DNA from: Triticum aestivum
Lineage: Eukaryota; Streptophyta; Magnoliopsida; Poales; Poaceae
Length of the DNA: 64,000 nucleotides
Reading direction: 5' to 3'
NCBI RefSeq assembly: GCF_018294505.1
Contig: NC_057797.1
Location: 127,725,116 to 127,789,115 of the forward strand
Shown: positions 1 through 12,225 of the stretch, piece by piece
How positions within the stretch are numbered: the stretch's first letter is position 1
Layout of the letters: each line of letters opens with the position of its first letter
Program-made: the position numbers and the translations under genes
Notes under the pieces: generated by a model
Seen by the model: only the letters and a program-made list of their open reading frames with translations
What the model was told of the DNA's origin: nothing
Databases searched by the model: none

Positions 1-1
1 T

Positions 2-1054
2 TATACAGACTTTGGAGAAGCCTGTATTTACAAGAAAGTGAGTGGGAGCTCTGTAGCATTTCTGATATTATATGTGGATGACATATTACTGATTGGAAAT
101 GATATAGAATTTCTGGATAGCATAAAGGGATACTTGAATAAAAGTTTTTCAATGAAAGACCTCGGTGAAGCTGCTTACATATTAGGCATTAAGATCTATA
201 GAGATAGATCAAGACGCTTAATTGGACTTTCACAAAGCACATACCTTGACAAAATTTTGAAGAAGTTCAAAATGGATCAAGCGAAGAAAGGGTTCTTGCC
301 TGTGTTACAAGGTGTGAAATTGAGTAAGACTCAATGCCCGACCACTGCAGAAGATAGAGAGAATATGAAAGATGTTCCCTATGCATCAGCCATAGGCTCT
401 ATCATGTATGCAATGCTGTGTACCAGACCTGATGTGTGCCTTGCTATAAGTTTAGCAGGGAGGTACCAAAGTAATCCAGGAATGGATCACTGGACAGCGG
501 TCAAGAACATCCTGAAATACCTGAAAAGGACTAAGGATATGTTTCTCGTATATGGAAGTGACAAAGAGCTCATCGTAAAAGGTTACGTTGATGCAAGCTT
601 TGACACTGATCCGGACGATTCTAAATCGCAAACCGGATACGTGTTTACATTAAACGGTGGAGCTGTCAGTTGGTGCAGTTCTAAACAAAGCGTCGTAGCG
701 GGATCTACATGTGAAGCGGAATACATAGCTGCTTCGGAAGCAGCAAATGAAGGAGTCTGGATGAAGGAGTTCATATCCGATCTAGGTGTCATACCTAGTG
801 CATCGGGTCCAATGAAAATCTTTTGTGACAATACTGGTGCAATTGCCTTGGCAAAGGAATCCAGATTTCACAAAAGGACCAAACACATCAAGAGACGCTT
901 CAACTCCATCCGGGATCTAGTCCAGGTGGGAGACATAGAGATTTGCAAGATACATACGGATCTGAATGTTGCAGACCCGTTGACTAAGCCTCTTCCACGA
1001 GCAAAACATGATCAGCACCAAAGCTCCATGGGTGTTAGATTCATTACAGTGTAA
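2..1054 (+). CDS. Copia polyprotein C-terminus: reverse transcriptase end and RNase H (5' partial)
   Basis: The frame is open from base 2 and ends at a TAA at 1,052-1,054, so there is no start codon in the window. The YVDD catalytic motif of reverse transcriptase is encoded at about 74-85, followed by the conserved MKDLGEA and ILGI stretches. The RNase H part follows, with GYVDASF, the SKSQTGYVF motif, a CEAEYIA motif and a C-terminal DPLTKPLP motif. This is the usual end of a Ty1/copia pol. No stop or frameshift is visible in the 350 or so codons, unlike the Angela copy at 23,055-31,614, so this copy may be fairly young or from a recently active line. Role: reverse transcription and RNA removal in cytoplasmic virus-like particles. 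Confidence 0.93.
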   Translation, partial: YTDFGEACIYKKVSGSSVAFLILYVDDILLIGNDIEFLDSIKGYLNKSFSMKDLGEAAYILGIKIYRDRSRRLIGLSQSTYLDKILKKFKMDQAKKGFLPVLQGVKLSKTQCPTTAEDRENMKDVPYASAIGSIMYAMLCTRPDVCLAISLAGRYQSNPGMDHWTAVKNILKYLKRTKDMFLVYGSDKELIVKGYVDASFDTDPDDSKSQTGYVFTLNGGAVSWCSSKQSVVAGSTCEAEYIAASEAANEGVWMKEFISDLGVIPSASGPMKIFCDNTGAIALAKESRFHKRTKHIKRRFNSIRDLVQVGDIEICKIHTDLNVADPLTKPLPRAKHDQHQSSMGVRFITV

Positions 1055-1087
1055 TCTAGATTATTGACTCTAGTGCAAGTGGGAGAC

Positions 1088-2826
1088 TGAAGGAAATATG
1101 CCCTAGAGGCAATAATAAAGTTATTATTTATTTCCTTATAATCATGATAAATGTTTATTATTCATGCTAGAATTGTATTTACCGGAAACATAATACATGT
1201 GTGAATACATAGACAAACAGAGTGTCACTAGTATGCCTCTACTTGACTAGCTCGTTAATCAAAGATGGTTATGTTTCCTAACCATGAACAATGAGTTGTT
1301 ATTTGATTAACGAGGTCACATCATTAGTAGAATGATCTGATTGACATGACCCATTCCATTAGCTTAGCACCCGATCGTTTAGTATGTTGCTATTGCTTTC
1401 TTCATGACTTATACATGTTCCTATGACTATGAGATTATGCAACTCCCGTTTACCAGAGGAACACTTTGGGTACTACCAAACGTCACAACGTAACTGGGTG
1501 ATTATAAAGGAGTACTACAGGTGTCTCCAATGGTCGATGTTGGGTTGGCGTATTTCGAGATTAGGATTTGTCACTCCGATTGTCGGAGAGGTATCTCCGG
1601 GCCCTCTCGATAATACACATCACATAAGCCTTGCAAGCATTACAACTAATATGTTAGTTGTGAGATGATGTATTACGGAACGAGTAAAGAGACTTGCCGG
1701 TAACGAGATTGAACTAGGTATTGGATACCGACGATCGAATCTCGGGCAAGTAACATACCGATGACAAAGGGAACAACGTATGTTGTTATGCGGTCTGACC
1801 GATAAAGATCTTCGTAGAATATGTAGGAGCCAATATGGGCATCCAGGTCCCGCTATTGGTTATTGACCAGAGACGTGTCTCGGTCATGTCTACATTGTTC
1901 TCGAACCCGTAGGGTCCGCACGCTTAAGGTTACGATGACAGTTATATTATGAGTTTATGCATTTTGATGTACCGAAGGTTGTTCGGAGTCCCGGATGTGA
2001 TCACGGACATGACGAGGAGTCTCGAAATGGTCGAGACATAAAGATTGATATATTGGAAGTCTATGTTTGGACATCGGAAGTGTTCCGGGTGAAATCGGGA
2101 TTTTACCGGGTTACCGGGAGGTTACCGGAACCCCCCGGGAGCCATATGGGCCATCATGGGCCTTAGTGGAAAGGAGAAAGGGGCAGCCCAAGGGGGCTGC
2201 GCACCTCCCCCCTTCCCCTAGTCCTATTAGGACTAGGAGAGGTGGCCGGCCACCCCTCTCCCTCTTTCCCCCTTGGGAATCCTAGTTGGAATAGGATTGG
2301 GGGGGAGTCCTACTCCCGGTAGGAGTAGGACTCCTCCTGCGCCTCTCCCTCTTGGCCGGCGCCCCCTTCCCCCTTGGCTCCTTTATATACGGAGGCAGGG
2401 GCACCTCTAAACACACAAGTTGACACAAGTTGATCCTCATGATCGATTCCTTAGCCGTGTGCGGTGCCCCCTGCCACCATATTCCTCGATAATACTGTAG
2501 CGGAGTTTAGGCGAAGCCCTGCTGCTGTAGTTCATCAAGATCGTCACCACGCCGTCGTGCTGACGAAACTCTTCCCCGACACTTTGCTGGATCGGAGTCC
2601 GGGGATCGTCATCGAGCTGAACGTGTGCTCGAACTCGGAGGTGCCGTAGTTTCGGTGCTTGATCGGTTGGATCGTGAAGACGTACGACTACTTCCTCTAC
2701 GTCGTGTCATCGCTTCCGCAGTCGGTCTGCGTTGGGTACGTAGACAACACTCTCCTCTCGTTGCTATGCATCACATGATCCTGTGTGCACGTAGGAAATT
2801 TTTTGAAATTAGTACGAAACCCAACA
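1088..2826 (+). repeat. 3' LTR of the WIS/BARE-type Copia element
   Basis: The LTR starts TGAAGGAAATATGCC (a variant of the family start TGTTGGAAATATGCC) directly after the polypurine tract and ends CCCAACA at 2,826, giving 1,739 bp. A TATA-like box lies in tttatatacgg around 2,382-2,392, after a GC-rich segment, as usual for the family promoter. Short open frames inside it (for example 1,423-1,668 and 2,464-2,649) are chance frames. Confidence 0.88.
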
Positions 2827-3561
2827 TCAAGAACGAATAATCGGTAAGAAATCCCAAGCTCAAACCAAATATCCGTGGAAGAAGAACTAGAGCTACAAGA
2901 ATTCCCACCTATGAAACTTCCGAACCTTTCCGGTTATGCAATCAGGTGTTGGGGATACAGGGGAAGCATAATATCTCACCCAAATCTAGCAAATCCTACA
3001 TCCAGCTGTATCCATCCTTCAACACATAACCGAGAAAAACTTCGGAAACCATCTACCTCAACCTTCGAAAAGCATCCGTTATACAAGTTATGGCGATACT
3101 CCCGAACTCCCACCCCAGTACTGGTTGGCGTCGAGGTTATCTCACCAACGAACTGCATAAAAGAGATTTTCGATGTCGGCGTACTAAACTCAGGTATTCC
3201 AGAATTGCAACGATAAAATTATGACGACAACACCTCAGAGCTCAACTCCCTGGGACACTTCCACAAAACCCCTGACAGGAGGCACCAAGACAATGTTCTC
3301 GTCATAAAACCATCAGAACGATTCCAAGATACCCGCGTGATCCTAAAAATTTTTGTAGTGAAATTTGAGAAGAGAAGAGTCAAAACTCTACGTCAGGATG
3401 CCTTACCAGAGCGATGAGGAGACTGGGAAGTAAAAAGAATTCCTAAACTCTCCGATATATAATTCCTAAATGACTCAAAACAATTTTCTAGACACAACTC
3501 GGCTGCTAAAACGATCAAGCAATGGGGCTCCTAAGGTCGGGGAAGGCTCTGATTACCAACT
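2827..3561 (-). mobile_element. Start of the internal region of a long-LTR (gypsy/LARD-type) element, minus strand
   Basis: Read on the minus strand, the LTR that ends at 3,562 is followed within two bases by TTGGTAATCAGAGCC (about 3,545-3,560). This is close to the primer-binding site complementary to initiator Met-tRNA, with one extra base. That fixes the element as minus-strand and this segment as its 5' leader. No gag or pol motif is recognisable in the 0.7 kb seen. The element is cut at 2,826 by the WIS/BARE insertion and should continue beyond the left edge. Confidence 0.7.
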
Positions 3562-6500
3562 TGTAACACCCTCGATGCGACTATAGCTCCCACGTGTTGA
3601 GGCACGACTTAGAGACATAATTGCATTGAAGGCATATGTCGCAAGTTAGGCAATCTTCACAACATCCCATGTAATAAAGATAATAAAAGGGGAGATAACA
3701 TAGTTGGCTTACACTCGCCACGTCAATCAAAGTACATAAATAACATTACATCATCCAAACACTCATGGCCCGACTATGGCACCAAAATAAAAGATAACCC
3801 AACATGTGACACGGTCCCGATCACCCCAACTGGGCACCCCTACTGATCATCAGGGAAAGACACGTAGTATCATTGAGAGTCCTCGTCGAACTCCCACTTG
3901 AGCTCAAGCGCGTCACCTGGAGCGGAATCATCAGGCCATGCATCTGGTTTGGAAGTAATCTGTGAGTCACAGGGACTCAGCAATCTCGCACCCTCGCGAT
4001 CAAGACTATTTAAGCTTAATAGGTAAGGCAATATAAATATGTGGAGCTGCAGCAAGCGACTAGCCTATATGGTGGCTAACCCGTTCGCAAAAGAGAGCGA
4101 GAAGAGGAGGCAAAGCGCGAGCGAGAAACTAGAGAACAACCTGCGCAAGCATTACTCCAACACCGTGTTCACTTCCCGGACTCCGCCGAGAAGAGACCAT
4201 CACGGTAACTCACACTGTTGATTCATTTTAATTAAGTTAAGGTTCAAGTTATCTACAACCGGACATTAACAAATTCCCATCTGCCCATAACCGCGGGCAC
4301 TGCTTTCGAAAGTTCAAATCCCTGCAGGGGAGTCCCAACTTAGCCCATGACAAGCTCTCACGGTCAACGAAGGAATAGACCTCCTCCCGAGACGTTCCGA
4401 TCAGACTCGGTATCCCGGTTCTTCAAGACAACTCCTACAATGGTAAAACAAGTCCAGCAACACCACCCGCTGTGCCGACAAATCCCGATAGGAGCTGCAC
4501 ATATCTCGTTCTCAGGGCACACCGGATAAGCTAAGCGTACGGGAGCCAACATAACCCAAGTTGCCAAGGGACGGCCCCGCACGGTGCTCTAGGTTGGACC
4601 AACGCTCAGAGGAGCACTGGCCCGGGGGTTTAAATTAAGATGACCCTTGAGTCCGCGAAACCCAAGGGAAAAGGCTAGGTGGCAAATGGTAAAACCATGG
4701 TTGGGCATTACTGGAGGAGTTTTATTCAAGGTGGACAGTCAAGGGGTTCCCATTATAACCCAACCGCGTAAGGAACGCAAACTCCGGGAACATAACACCG
4801 ATATGACGGAAACTAGGGCGGTAAGAGTGGAACAAAACACTAGGCGAGAGGCCGAGCCTTCCACCCTTTACCAAGTATATAGATGCATTAAGATAACATG
4901 GCAATATAATGATATCCCAACAAGTAAATAATGTTCCAACAAGGAATGGTCTCCAATCTTCACCTGCAACTAGCAACGCTATAAGAGGGGTTGAGCAAAG
5001 CGGTAACATAGCCAATCAACGGTTTGCTAGGACATGGTGGGTTAGAGGTTTGACATGGCAATTTGGGAGCCTTGAAATCAAGTGGTAGGCATCATAGCAT
5101 TGGCATAGCAAAAGAGCGAGCATCTAGCAAAGCAAAGATAGTAGTGATTTCGAGGGTATGATCATCTTGCCTGCAAAGTTTTCAGAGTTGACTGGATCCT
5201 CGAAAGCAAACTCAACGGACTCCTCGTTAGCGAACTCGTCTCCCGGCTCTACCCAAACAAGACAAACAAGCAACAAGGACACAATCAACCACGTGCAAGG
5301 CTCAAACAATATGATGCAAAGAAGATATGTTATGCGGGATGCGATGCGGGATGCATATGCAAGATTTGACAAGGAATGCATGAACCTGGCCTCAACTCGG
5401 AATTCCAAGTGTGCCACTGGAAAGATGAGATGAAATCGCTTGAAAACGATATAAAGAACGCCGGAATCGGAGTTACGGTTTGGAAATGGTAAGCAATTCA
5501 AATATGACCACGTTTTGCGATTTGCAGCACGTAGCCATCTAAATGCAACAAGATGAACATGCTACAGCACCCAAACATGGCATAAAAATACATGGCAGGA
5601 AACCATTCATGATGGTTAACAAAAGTCTAGCACTGAGCTACGGCCAATTCATCCATTAACAGGTTCAAACAAGCATGGCAAAAATGCATTTGACAAATAG
5701 ATTTCAGACTTAGTGAAATTAACACTTGTCTGGAATTTCAGATCAGATAGCACTCTTTGGAGCGACAAAACTACATGCTAGAGGATCTGAACATGGCAAA
5801 GTAAATCTTGGCATGGAGATACTCAAAGAGCTTAACAAAAGTCCCTTAGTGACCTTGAGCCAAAAGGGATCAGAAAATACATTTGCAAGTATGTGAACAT
5901 GGCAAAAACATAATCAGATCATAGACTTAGTGAAAACTGGAGCAAGCTGAAAACAGATATCAAGTAGGCATGTTTACGAGCTCGATGCACTCACTACAGA
6001 GCAAGTCATGACAATCTAAGCATGCACCCGTCAATAATACAGAAAATACAAGCTAGAAATGGCAAGAACAATAGCATAGCATGCACGGATCAACTACAAC
6101 ATCATCGGCAAAATCGCTAACAAGTAGACAATCTGCCCAGATTCACGAAATGACAAAAGTAGAGCTCGATTGACTCGAGCTAGGGTGCTCCATAATTGCA
6201 AACAAAGACATGGATGGATAGAGCACTACAAGATTAACAAAATATCCTTACTGATCATCCTCAAAAGAGGCACGGATCACTAGGAAACAACAAGAACATA
6301 TGGCCATATGAGATGACCAGCTCAAGGACTTAGTGGAAATGCTAAGTCCCTGAAATCAGCATTAACAAATGCGTCACTTTGCAAGCTTGTGCTAGTCACC
6401 ACACACATCACAAAAATACATGGGTTGCACCTCTGGAAAGATGGCAAAACCCTTAACAAAACATATGTAGAGCACCAGGGCATATCATGCACACATTAAT

Positions 6501-7789
6501 CATGGCAAACATGACAAATAGCTAAATGGAGCAGCAGATCTGACAATTATCTCAAATAGCATTCTTCTAATAGCATTTCGGGCATCAAGATGAACTCAAA
6601 CGAAAATGATGCAATGAGATGAAATGATGTGCTCTCTGAGACGAACATTTTGATATGCTATATGCCTAAAACGGAGCTACGGATGAGGAGTTATGATGCA
6701 ATGAAAAAGGGCATTTGAACTAGGGTTTCGGGAGAAAGTCAACCGAGTTTTGGATCTCAGATCCAGATCGGATCGGGCCGGTACTGTAGCTGGCACGGTC
6801 GCCGAGGATGGCCGGGGCGGCGCTTGCCGGCGACGAGGGGCGGCGAGGAGGCGGCGGTGGCGGGCTCGGACGACGGGGCGGCGTCGGGCAGCGCGCGGCG
6901 GCGCTGGGGCGGCGGAGGCGAGGTGAGGCGGCGGTGAGGAGGTCCGGCCGGCAGAGCTCACTCCGACCGGCAATGGCGCGGCGACGCCGGAGCGGGGAGG
7001 CGGCGGACGGGGCAGCGGCGTCGGGGAAGGAGGGCGGCGCGCGCGGGTGGAGGCTCTGGCCCGGACGGAACGCGGGGAGGGTCGGCTTCGGGCCGGCGGG
7101 CCTCGGCGGCGGCGGGGATAGGAACCGCCACGTGGCGCCCGTCTATTGGCGTGGGGCAGTGTCCGGCGCGGAGGCGGACATGTCCGGTGGCGGCGGGGCG
7201 TTTTTAGGGTTTGGACGGGGGAGAGATCCGGATTTCGGGGAAGGGGTCTATATATAGGCATAGAGGGAGCTAGGAGAGTCCAAATGAGGTGCGGTTTTCG
7301 GCCACGCGATCGTGATCGAACGCTCTAGATGATGGAGAGAGTTTTGGTGGGTTTTGGGCCAACTTGGATGGGTGTTGGGCTGCAACACACACGAGGCCTT
7401 TTCGGTCCCTCGGTTAACCGTTGGAGTATCAAACGAAGTCCAAATGGTACGAAACTTGACAGGCAGTCTGCCGGTAGTAAGCCAAGGCCGCTTGGCAAGT
7501 CTCGGTCCAATCTGAAAATATTTAATCTCCACACTCGAAAGAAAGGTAGAATTGACCACAGGAGGAGAACGAAGCGCCGGAGTGCAAAACGGACAACGGG
7601 GAAAATGCTCAAATGCATGAGATGAACACGTATGTAAATGCAATGCACATGATGACATGATATGATATGCATGACAACGATAACAACACACGGAGACAAA
7701 AACCCAAACCCGAGAAAATAAAATAACTTAAGGCCGGAAACGGCAAGAGTTGGAGTACATATTGGGTAAATCACACCCGGGGTGTTACA
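3562..7789 (-). repeat. 5' LTR (4.2 kb) of a long-LTR retrotransposon, minus strand
   Basis: On the minus strand it runs from TGTAACACCCCGGG (7,789) to GAGGGTGTTACA (3,562), so it has the imperfect terminal inverted repeat TGTAACACC/GGTGTTACA. LTRs above 4 kb are typical of LARD-type elements of Triticeae (Sukkula and relatives); the exact family is not certain. A TATA box (CTATATATAG on the minus strand, about 7,248-7,257) follows a promoter-like segment, and the downstream stretch 6,730-7,240 is very GC-rich. ORFs here, such as 6,677-7,261 and 7,325-7,909, are composition artefacts. Its last 1.6 kb matches the 3' part of the solo LTR at 31,620-34,096. Confidence 0.82.
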
Positions 7790-8412
7790 GGAGGAGAGGT
7801 TCTCCCTCTTGTGCTTCCTCCTCCATGGCCTCCCCCTAGATGGGGAGATGTTCTCCCTTTGGTCCTTGGCCTTCATGGTGATGATGGCCCCTCCGGGATC
7901 CTCCTCCATGCCTCCGGTGATGATGGCCCCCTCCGGCAGGGTGTCAGAGAGGGCCTAGATTGGTTTTCGGTGGCTATGGAGGCTTCTGGCGGCGGAACTC
8001 CCGATCTAGGTTAATTTTCCGAGGTTTCTGTATTTATAGGAATTTTTGGCGTCGGTCTCACGTCAAGGAGGTGCCGGAGGCGTCCACGAGGCAGGACCAC
8101 ACGCCTGGGGGGCGCACCCCCACCCTTGTGGACGCCCCGGGACTCTCCTGGCCCAACTCTTTTACTCCAGGGTCTTCTTTTGGTCCATAAAAAATCATCA
8201 AAAATTGGCACATCAATTGGACTCCGTTTGATATTCCTTTTCTGTAAAACTCAAAAACAAGGAAAAAAACAGAAACTGGCACTAGGCACTAGGTTAATAG
8301 GTTAGTCCCAAAAATCATATAAAATAGAATATAAATGCATATAAAACATCCAAGGTTGATAATATAATAGCATGAATACTTCATAAATTATAGATACGTT
8401 GGAGACGTATCA
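7790..8412 (-). repeat. Partial WHAM/Sabrina-type LTR, minus strand
   Basis: On the minus strand the segment starts TGATACGTCTCCAACGTATC at 8,412, the typical start of Sabrina/WHAM-type gypsy LTRs, the same start as the LTRs at 57,217 and 62,668 but with a diverged body. It is cut at 7,790 by the long-LTR element; ggagg (7,790-7,794) would be one copy of that element's TSD. The rest should lie to the left of the window. On the right it abuts the exonuclease-like pseudogene, whose 5' end it appears to have removed or displaced. Confidence 0.75.
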
Positions 8413-8432
8413 ATGACGAGCAACAGTTCACC

Positions 8433-9109
8433 ATGCATGCCATGGTGGACACCTACAGAAGGTTCACGGAGCTCTCGGTGGTGTACACCAATAATCCGGT
8501 CTGTGTGGAGCACTCCATCCACATCATGGAGTTGTTGCTTGCTGAGGAGAAGTATAAGGTGGTCGGGTTCGACCTCGAGTACACCCGCGCTCGTGCCGGG
8601 TCTCGTCCGAAGGTCGCCATGCCCAGATGTGCGTGCGTAATCATGTCCTTGTCTACCACTACTACCTTGCCACAAGGACTTGCGAGCATTTCGCCAGGTT
8701 TGTCAACAACCCCCACTACATGTTCGCTATGGTGGAGATCACCAACGATGTAAAGGTGCTCAAGAATTCAGGCATCGCCTGCTAGAATCTTGTCAACATG
8801 CAGGGCCAATACAAGATCTGGGGCAGCAACGAGCATGAGAAGGACTCACTGGTTCACCTCGTCGAGGCCATAATCGATCCCTACTACAAAGACATGAAGG
8901 ATTCCTGCAACAAGGACAACTGTGCCTAGCACTCGGCCTGGATGGAGAAACTCGACAAAGCTCACGTCGTGTACGCGGCCAAGGAGACGCGCACGAGCTA
9001 CGAGATGTACAGGAGGATCGTTGACATGAGGAAGTGCCTCCTTCCCCAAAATGGCTAGGGATCTGGTCGGAAGCAGAGTAATGGCAAGCGTCTTCACAAC
9101 AAGAAGTAA
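8433..9109 (+). pseudogene. Broken 3'-5' exonuclease-like (RNase H fold) gene
   Basis: The first 62 or so codons read as a protein with a DLEYT motif (about 8,566-8,580), the D-x-E motif of DEDD-type 3'-5' exonucleases. Such small exonuclease-like proteins are multicopy in wheat relatives. A frameshift lies near 8,615-8,625. The continuing frame (VRNHVLVYHYY, then a stretch ending SYEMYRRIVDMRK) contains in-frame stops at 8,783-8,785, 8,937-8,939 and 9,056-9,058 before a terminal TAA at 9,107-9,109 after a basic tail. The SYEMYRR stretch is where the last catalytic motif (YxxxD) would sit, but its Asp is not evident. A TE boundary lies 20 bases upstream of the first ATG, so the promoter is gone. 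Surely non-functional; the family assignment is from motifs only. Confidence 0.72.
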
Positions 9110-10354
9110 ATGATTAGATCCTCGTTTCTCCTAGTTTAGTATGCATGTAATTGCTTACTTTGGTGTGTGGAAATGTTATGTGCGTAGTCACTTGTGTAAT
9201 TGTATGCTTAATTTGATTATGCAATGCTGTCTTTTTAAGTATATATGTTGATGCTATGTAGACAGAGCATAGATGTTGTGCGGATAGAGCAAATCACATC
9301 GCACATGGACTAAACAATGGAACCCGTTGGTGATGATTTCTATGCTGTCTTTAGAAACACAATACCATGCATGTTATATGTGGACACTAAATATTTTTTG
9401 TACCTATAGCATTTTATTTCTAATCATTGCAAAGTGATGTTGGGTATCTTAAATCTATTTCTATTTGTATTCGCGTTTGGTCACCGAAAACTAAGAATTT
9501 CCCAAACGAATTACACCATGATGCAATGTAGAAATAGAAATTTCCACTAACTTTTGTAGTTTGACGGTTTATCTTTGTAACTTCTTAGGAAATGAGGTAA
9601 GGGCGATGGCTAGGTTTTGATGTAGAGGATGACTTGGTCGAGGTGATTGGCACTGATGACGGGCAAGACATGTCCATCAAGGTAGCTTTACCTGTTTGCA
9701 TGTTTTAACAGTACATGTCCATAAGCATGTCCTGATCTTTGATATGATGTGTTGTGTATATTTCTTTGAGAATTCATATCATGGTGGCTCTTTTTTTAAC
9801 TTCGATCATGGTGGCTTGTTAGCCATGTTTGGAACCTTTCATGGTTAGATAGTTTAGTTGTACAATGGGGTTTGTGATATTTTAATGCTTAGATAAGTTG
9901 TTATTTCCAGTATTATTTTGAACTTTTCATCTTCCATAAACACTATTTTGGTGAGATTATTATTATCTACTATGTTTACTCTATTGGAAGAACACCATGT
10001 TTCTGGCTTAAGCTCTTCTTTTTTCTATATTTCTTTTGCGTCTAAATGCTTTGCTATATACACATCTGATTCATTTATTTTACATGTGAAAATTCCTTGT
10101 GTATATATGACATGCTATACTAATCAACATTGTACTTCTCCTTTTTGCCCTGTCATCAACCATGTTTTATAGTTTCATCTATTGTTTTGTAATTATCCAT
10201 TTTAAGAGTTTGTTACAATTGTATATGAATCTCCAATATTTTGCTATTCGAATATGTTCCAATTGTCAGGGTGTACTTGATAATATTGATGTGAAGGCTT
10301 GCTCCTCTTTTATTTTCATCCTAAATCATAACTTGGTCATATTTTTTTGTGAAG
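9110..10354. other. Intergenic DNA, no gene recognised
   Basis: AT-rich sequence with no convincing coding region. The stretch about 9,608-9,680 (WLGFDVEDDLVEVIG frame, followed by a GT) looks coding-like and could be an isolated exon remnant, but it has a stop just upstream and no partner exon was found. Confidence 0.4.
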
Positions 10355-10640
10355 CACAATACAGATGCAAATGCTCACATGCACACACACATACACTTAC
10401 ACGCCTACGAACGCTTGAACACACACTTTACCTCCATGAGCACCTCCGAGAGACTAAGCCGATGGGTCTTGTGGTTGATGAAGTCACCACAGGCGACTCG
10501 TTATCGACGGAAACATAACCCTCACAAAAACAATTTTTCACCTTTATAAGACATGCATGAGTCAAGCATGGGTTTTGATTCCTTGTGGGATGGGGATACA
10601 ACCACCCTTCTAACCATCCAACCATAGGTTGGTTCTCCCG
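10355..10640. repeat. Degenerate dispersed repeat with a CA-rich 5' part
   Basis: A CA-rich stretch (about 10,376-10,430) is followed by a segment with gagcacctccgagagactaa and, at about 10,610-10,640, ccatccaaccataggttgg. This order occurs in a repeat that I recognise as common in grass intergenic DNA. I cannot assign it to a class (possibly a non-LTR element tail). No flanking duplication was found. Confidence 0.4.
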
Positions 10641-12022
10641 ATACGTGTGTACTTGATGTATGTTAATGACTTACTCTATGTTTACAAGTTGGCTTTACTC
10701 CAAGTAGCAATCAAATATCAAAAACCCAGAGCAAAGTATTACTAATGTTCTTGTCTGTACATAGGACATGTTTGTTTGGCAATATTTTTCCTATTATCGG
10801 ATTACACCACAACTAGGTACCCATAAATCTGTTTGGTTGGATTCACCCATAAAAATATAACATCTAAAACAAGTTTGACCACAATTCACAATCCATTCCG
10901 CCTGCCCTATTGTATTCTGATAGTCACACCACACTGGTCCTCTTGCCCATAGCCTCGAGCTTGTTGCTTTCTTGATTGTTGTCCTAGATTCACTTTGCAA
11001 TGGCACGAGTGGGAGTGACAACCTCTGTTATCTTCCTTGGGACTGTGGCTCCATGTGACCCACACACGTCGTCTGCCAATCCCTTCTATGAATCTCTACA
11101 CCGCCGCCATTGTCCTCGCATTCTTTCTCCAAGCCGTAAAGAAACAAAAATATATGATGGTTGAACGAAGATAGTCAGGGCAGCTATGATATGTGTTCTT
11201 GTGTCCTTCAATTTTCTTTGTGAATTTACCGATCTCAATTTCGGTGGTGGATTCTAGTGGTGGAGCGTGAACCGAATACTAGGTGGGGCCAAATGAGTGT
11301 ATGACATAGAAAAAGTTAGGATGATCAGAGACGCCGGAGGATTAGTAGAGCGATTAGCAAAAAAATAAGCATATTTGGCAAAATTTCCTCTACCAAGGGG
11401 GGGCCAAGGCCCGGAATTGTCCCCACTACGCTCTGCCACTGGTGGCTTCATCGTCCCATTTCGAGATTATATGTCCAGCGTGTTTTCATTTAGCCTACCC
11501 CACAATCTGGCACAAATCCTACGATGCAATGTAATTGATACCGTCCATTTAGAGTTGAACCAAACATGTTTATGATTTTCCTTATTCCATTAGAGTGTTA
11601 GTGTGACCCCGTTATGATTATTCCTGCATTGTTATTCTCCAACTAAACACCCACTTAGTGGCATTCCTAAGTTTTGTCTAATAAGCCTAGTAAATACACA
11701 AGTTGGTGGTACTTAGTGTTATTTCTTTGCTATAAGTTTCATTAGAACAATGTATATGTGGTGTAAGTCGCTGAGCTGTGCATGTAATGGTGTTCTCTAA
11801 TGGGATGCTTTTTATACCTTACCACTCACAGGTTGGCATCAATGTTATTTCTTATTGCATGCCTTCCCAAAACAAATAACGAGTTGATATGAACCAATCA
11901 TTATACACCACTGAGGAGATGGCATCAATGATGTTTTTTCTTATGTGTATTCTAACAGCATATGATGAACTGGCATAGACCAACTGTTTACATATCATCG
12001 GCGCGTATTGACCTATCACACC
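10641..12022. other. Intergenic DNA upstream of the Argonaute gene
   Basis: No ORF with recognisable protein similarity. The TGTTTGG-rich segment 10,765-11,575 resembles degenerate transposon DNA but no terminal repeats could be defined. Confidence 0.35.
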
Positions 12023-12023
12023 A

Positions 12024-12147
12024 ATGCTGACCTCACAGGCACACCAAACGTCAGTGCTGACCTCACAAGCACACCAAACGTCAGTGCTGACCTCACAGCC
12101 ACACCAAACGTCAGTGCTGACCTCACTGACATACCAATCGTGGTTGG
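12024..12147. repeat. 30-bp tandem repeat, about four copies
   Basis: The unit starts gctgacctcacaggcacacc and is repeated at a strict 30-bp period with few changes; the last copy is more diverged. Because 30 is a multiple of three, all frames stay open and give repetitive peptides, which explains the ORFs here (12,008-12,214 plus; 11,852-12,313 minus). There is no reason to think they are expressed. It lies about 0.9 kb upstream of the Argonaute start codon. Confidence 0.85.
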
Positions 12148-12225
12148 TTATGTCAGTGGTCCTAGCACCACAGCTTGGGAAAAGAGGCGAAAGAGGATAG
12201 GAGCACAAAACTAATTGGGTGGGGC

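Larger units (their letters stand above)
1..2826 (+). mobile_element. 3' part of a WIS/BARE-type Copia retrotransposon
   Basis: The window opens inside a Ty1/copia element: reverse transcriptase/RNase H coding sequence, a polypurine tract (caagtgggagac, 1,076-1,087) and a full 3' LTR. The 5' part lies outside the window. The five bases after the LTR (tcaag, 2,827-2,831) should be the right-hand target-site duplication, which cannot be checked here. From 2,827 onward the sequence belongs to a different, minus-strand long-LTR element, so this copy inserted into that element. The LTR differs clearly from the Angela LTRs at 23,055 and 51,333, especially in its 3' half, and looks like the WIS/BARE branch. 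Confidence 0.9.

Noticed and set aside
6677..7257. Long overlapping ORFs on both strands (194 and 149 codons)
   Set aside because: They lie in a very GC-rich part of a retrotransposon LTR around its TATA box; Arg/Pro/Gly-rich nonsense composition and no domain.
12024..12147. Regular repeats considered as a CRISPR-like array
   Set aside because: Units are directly adjacent with no spacers, in a plant genome: an ordinary tandem repeat.
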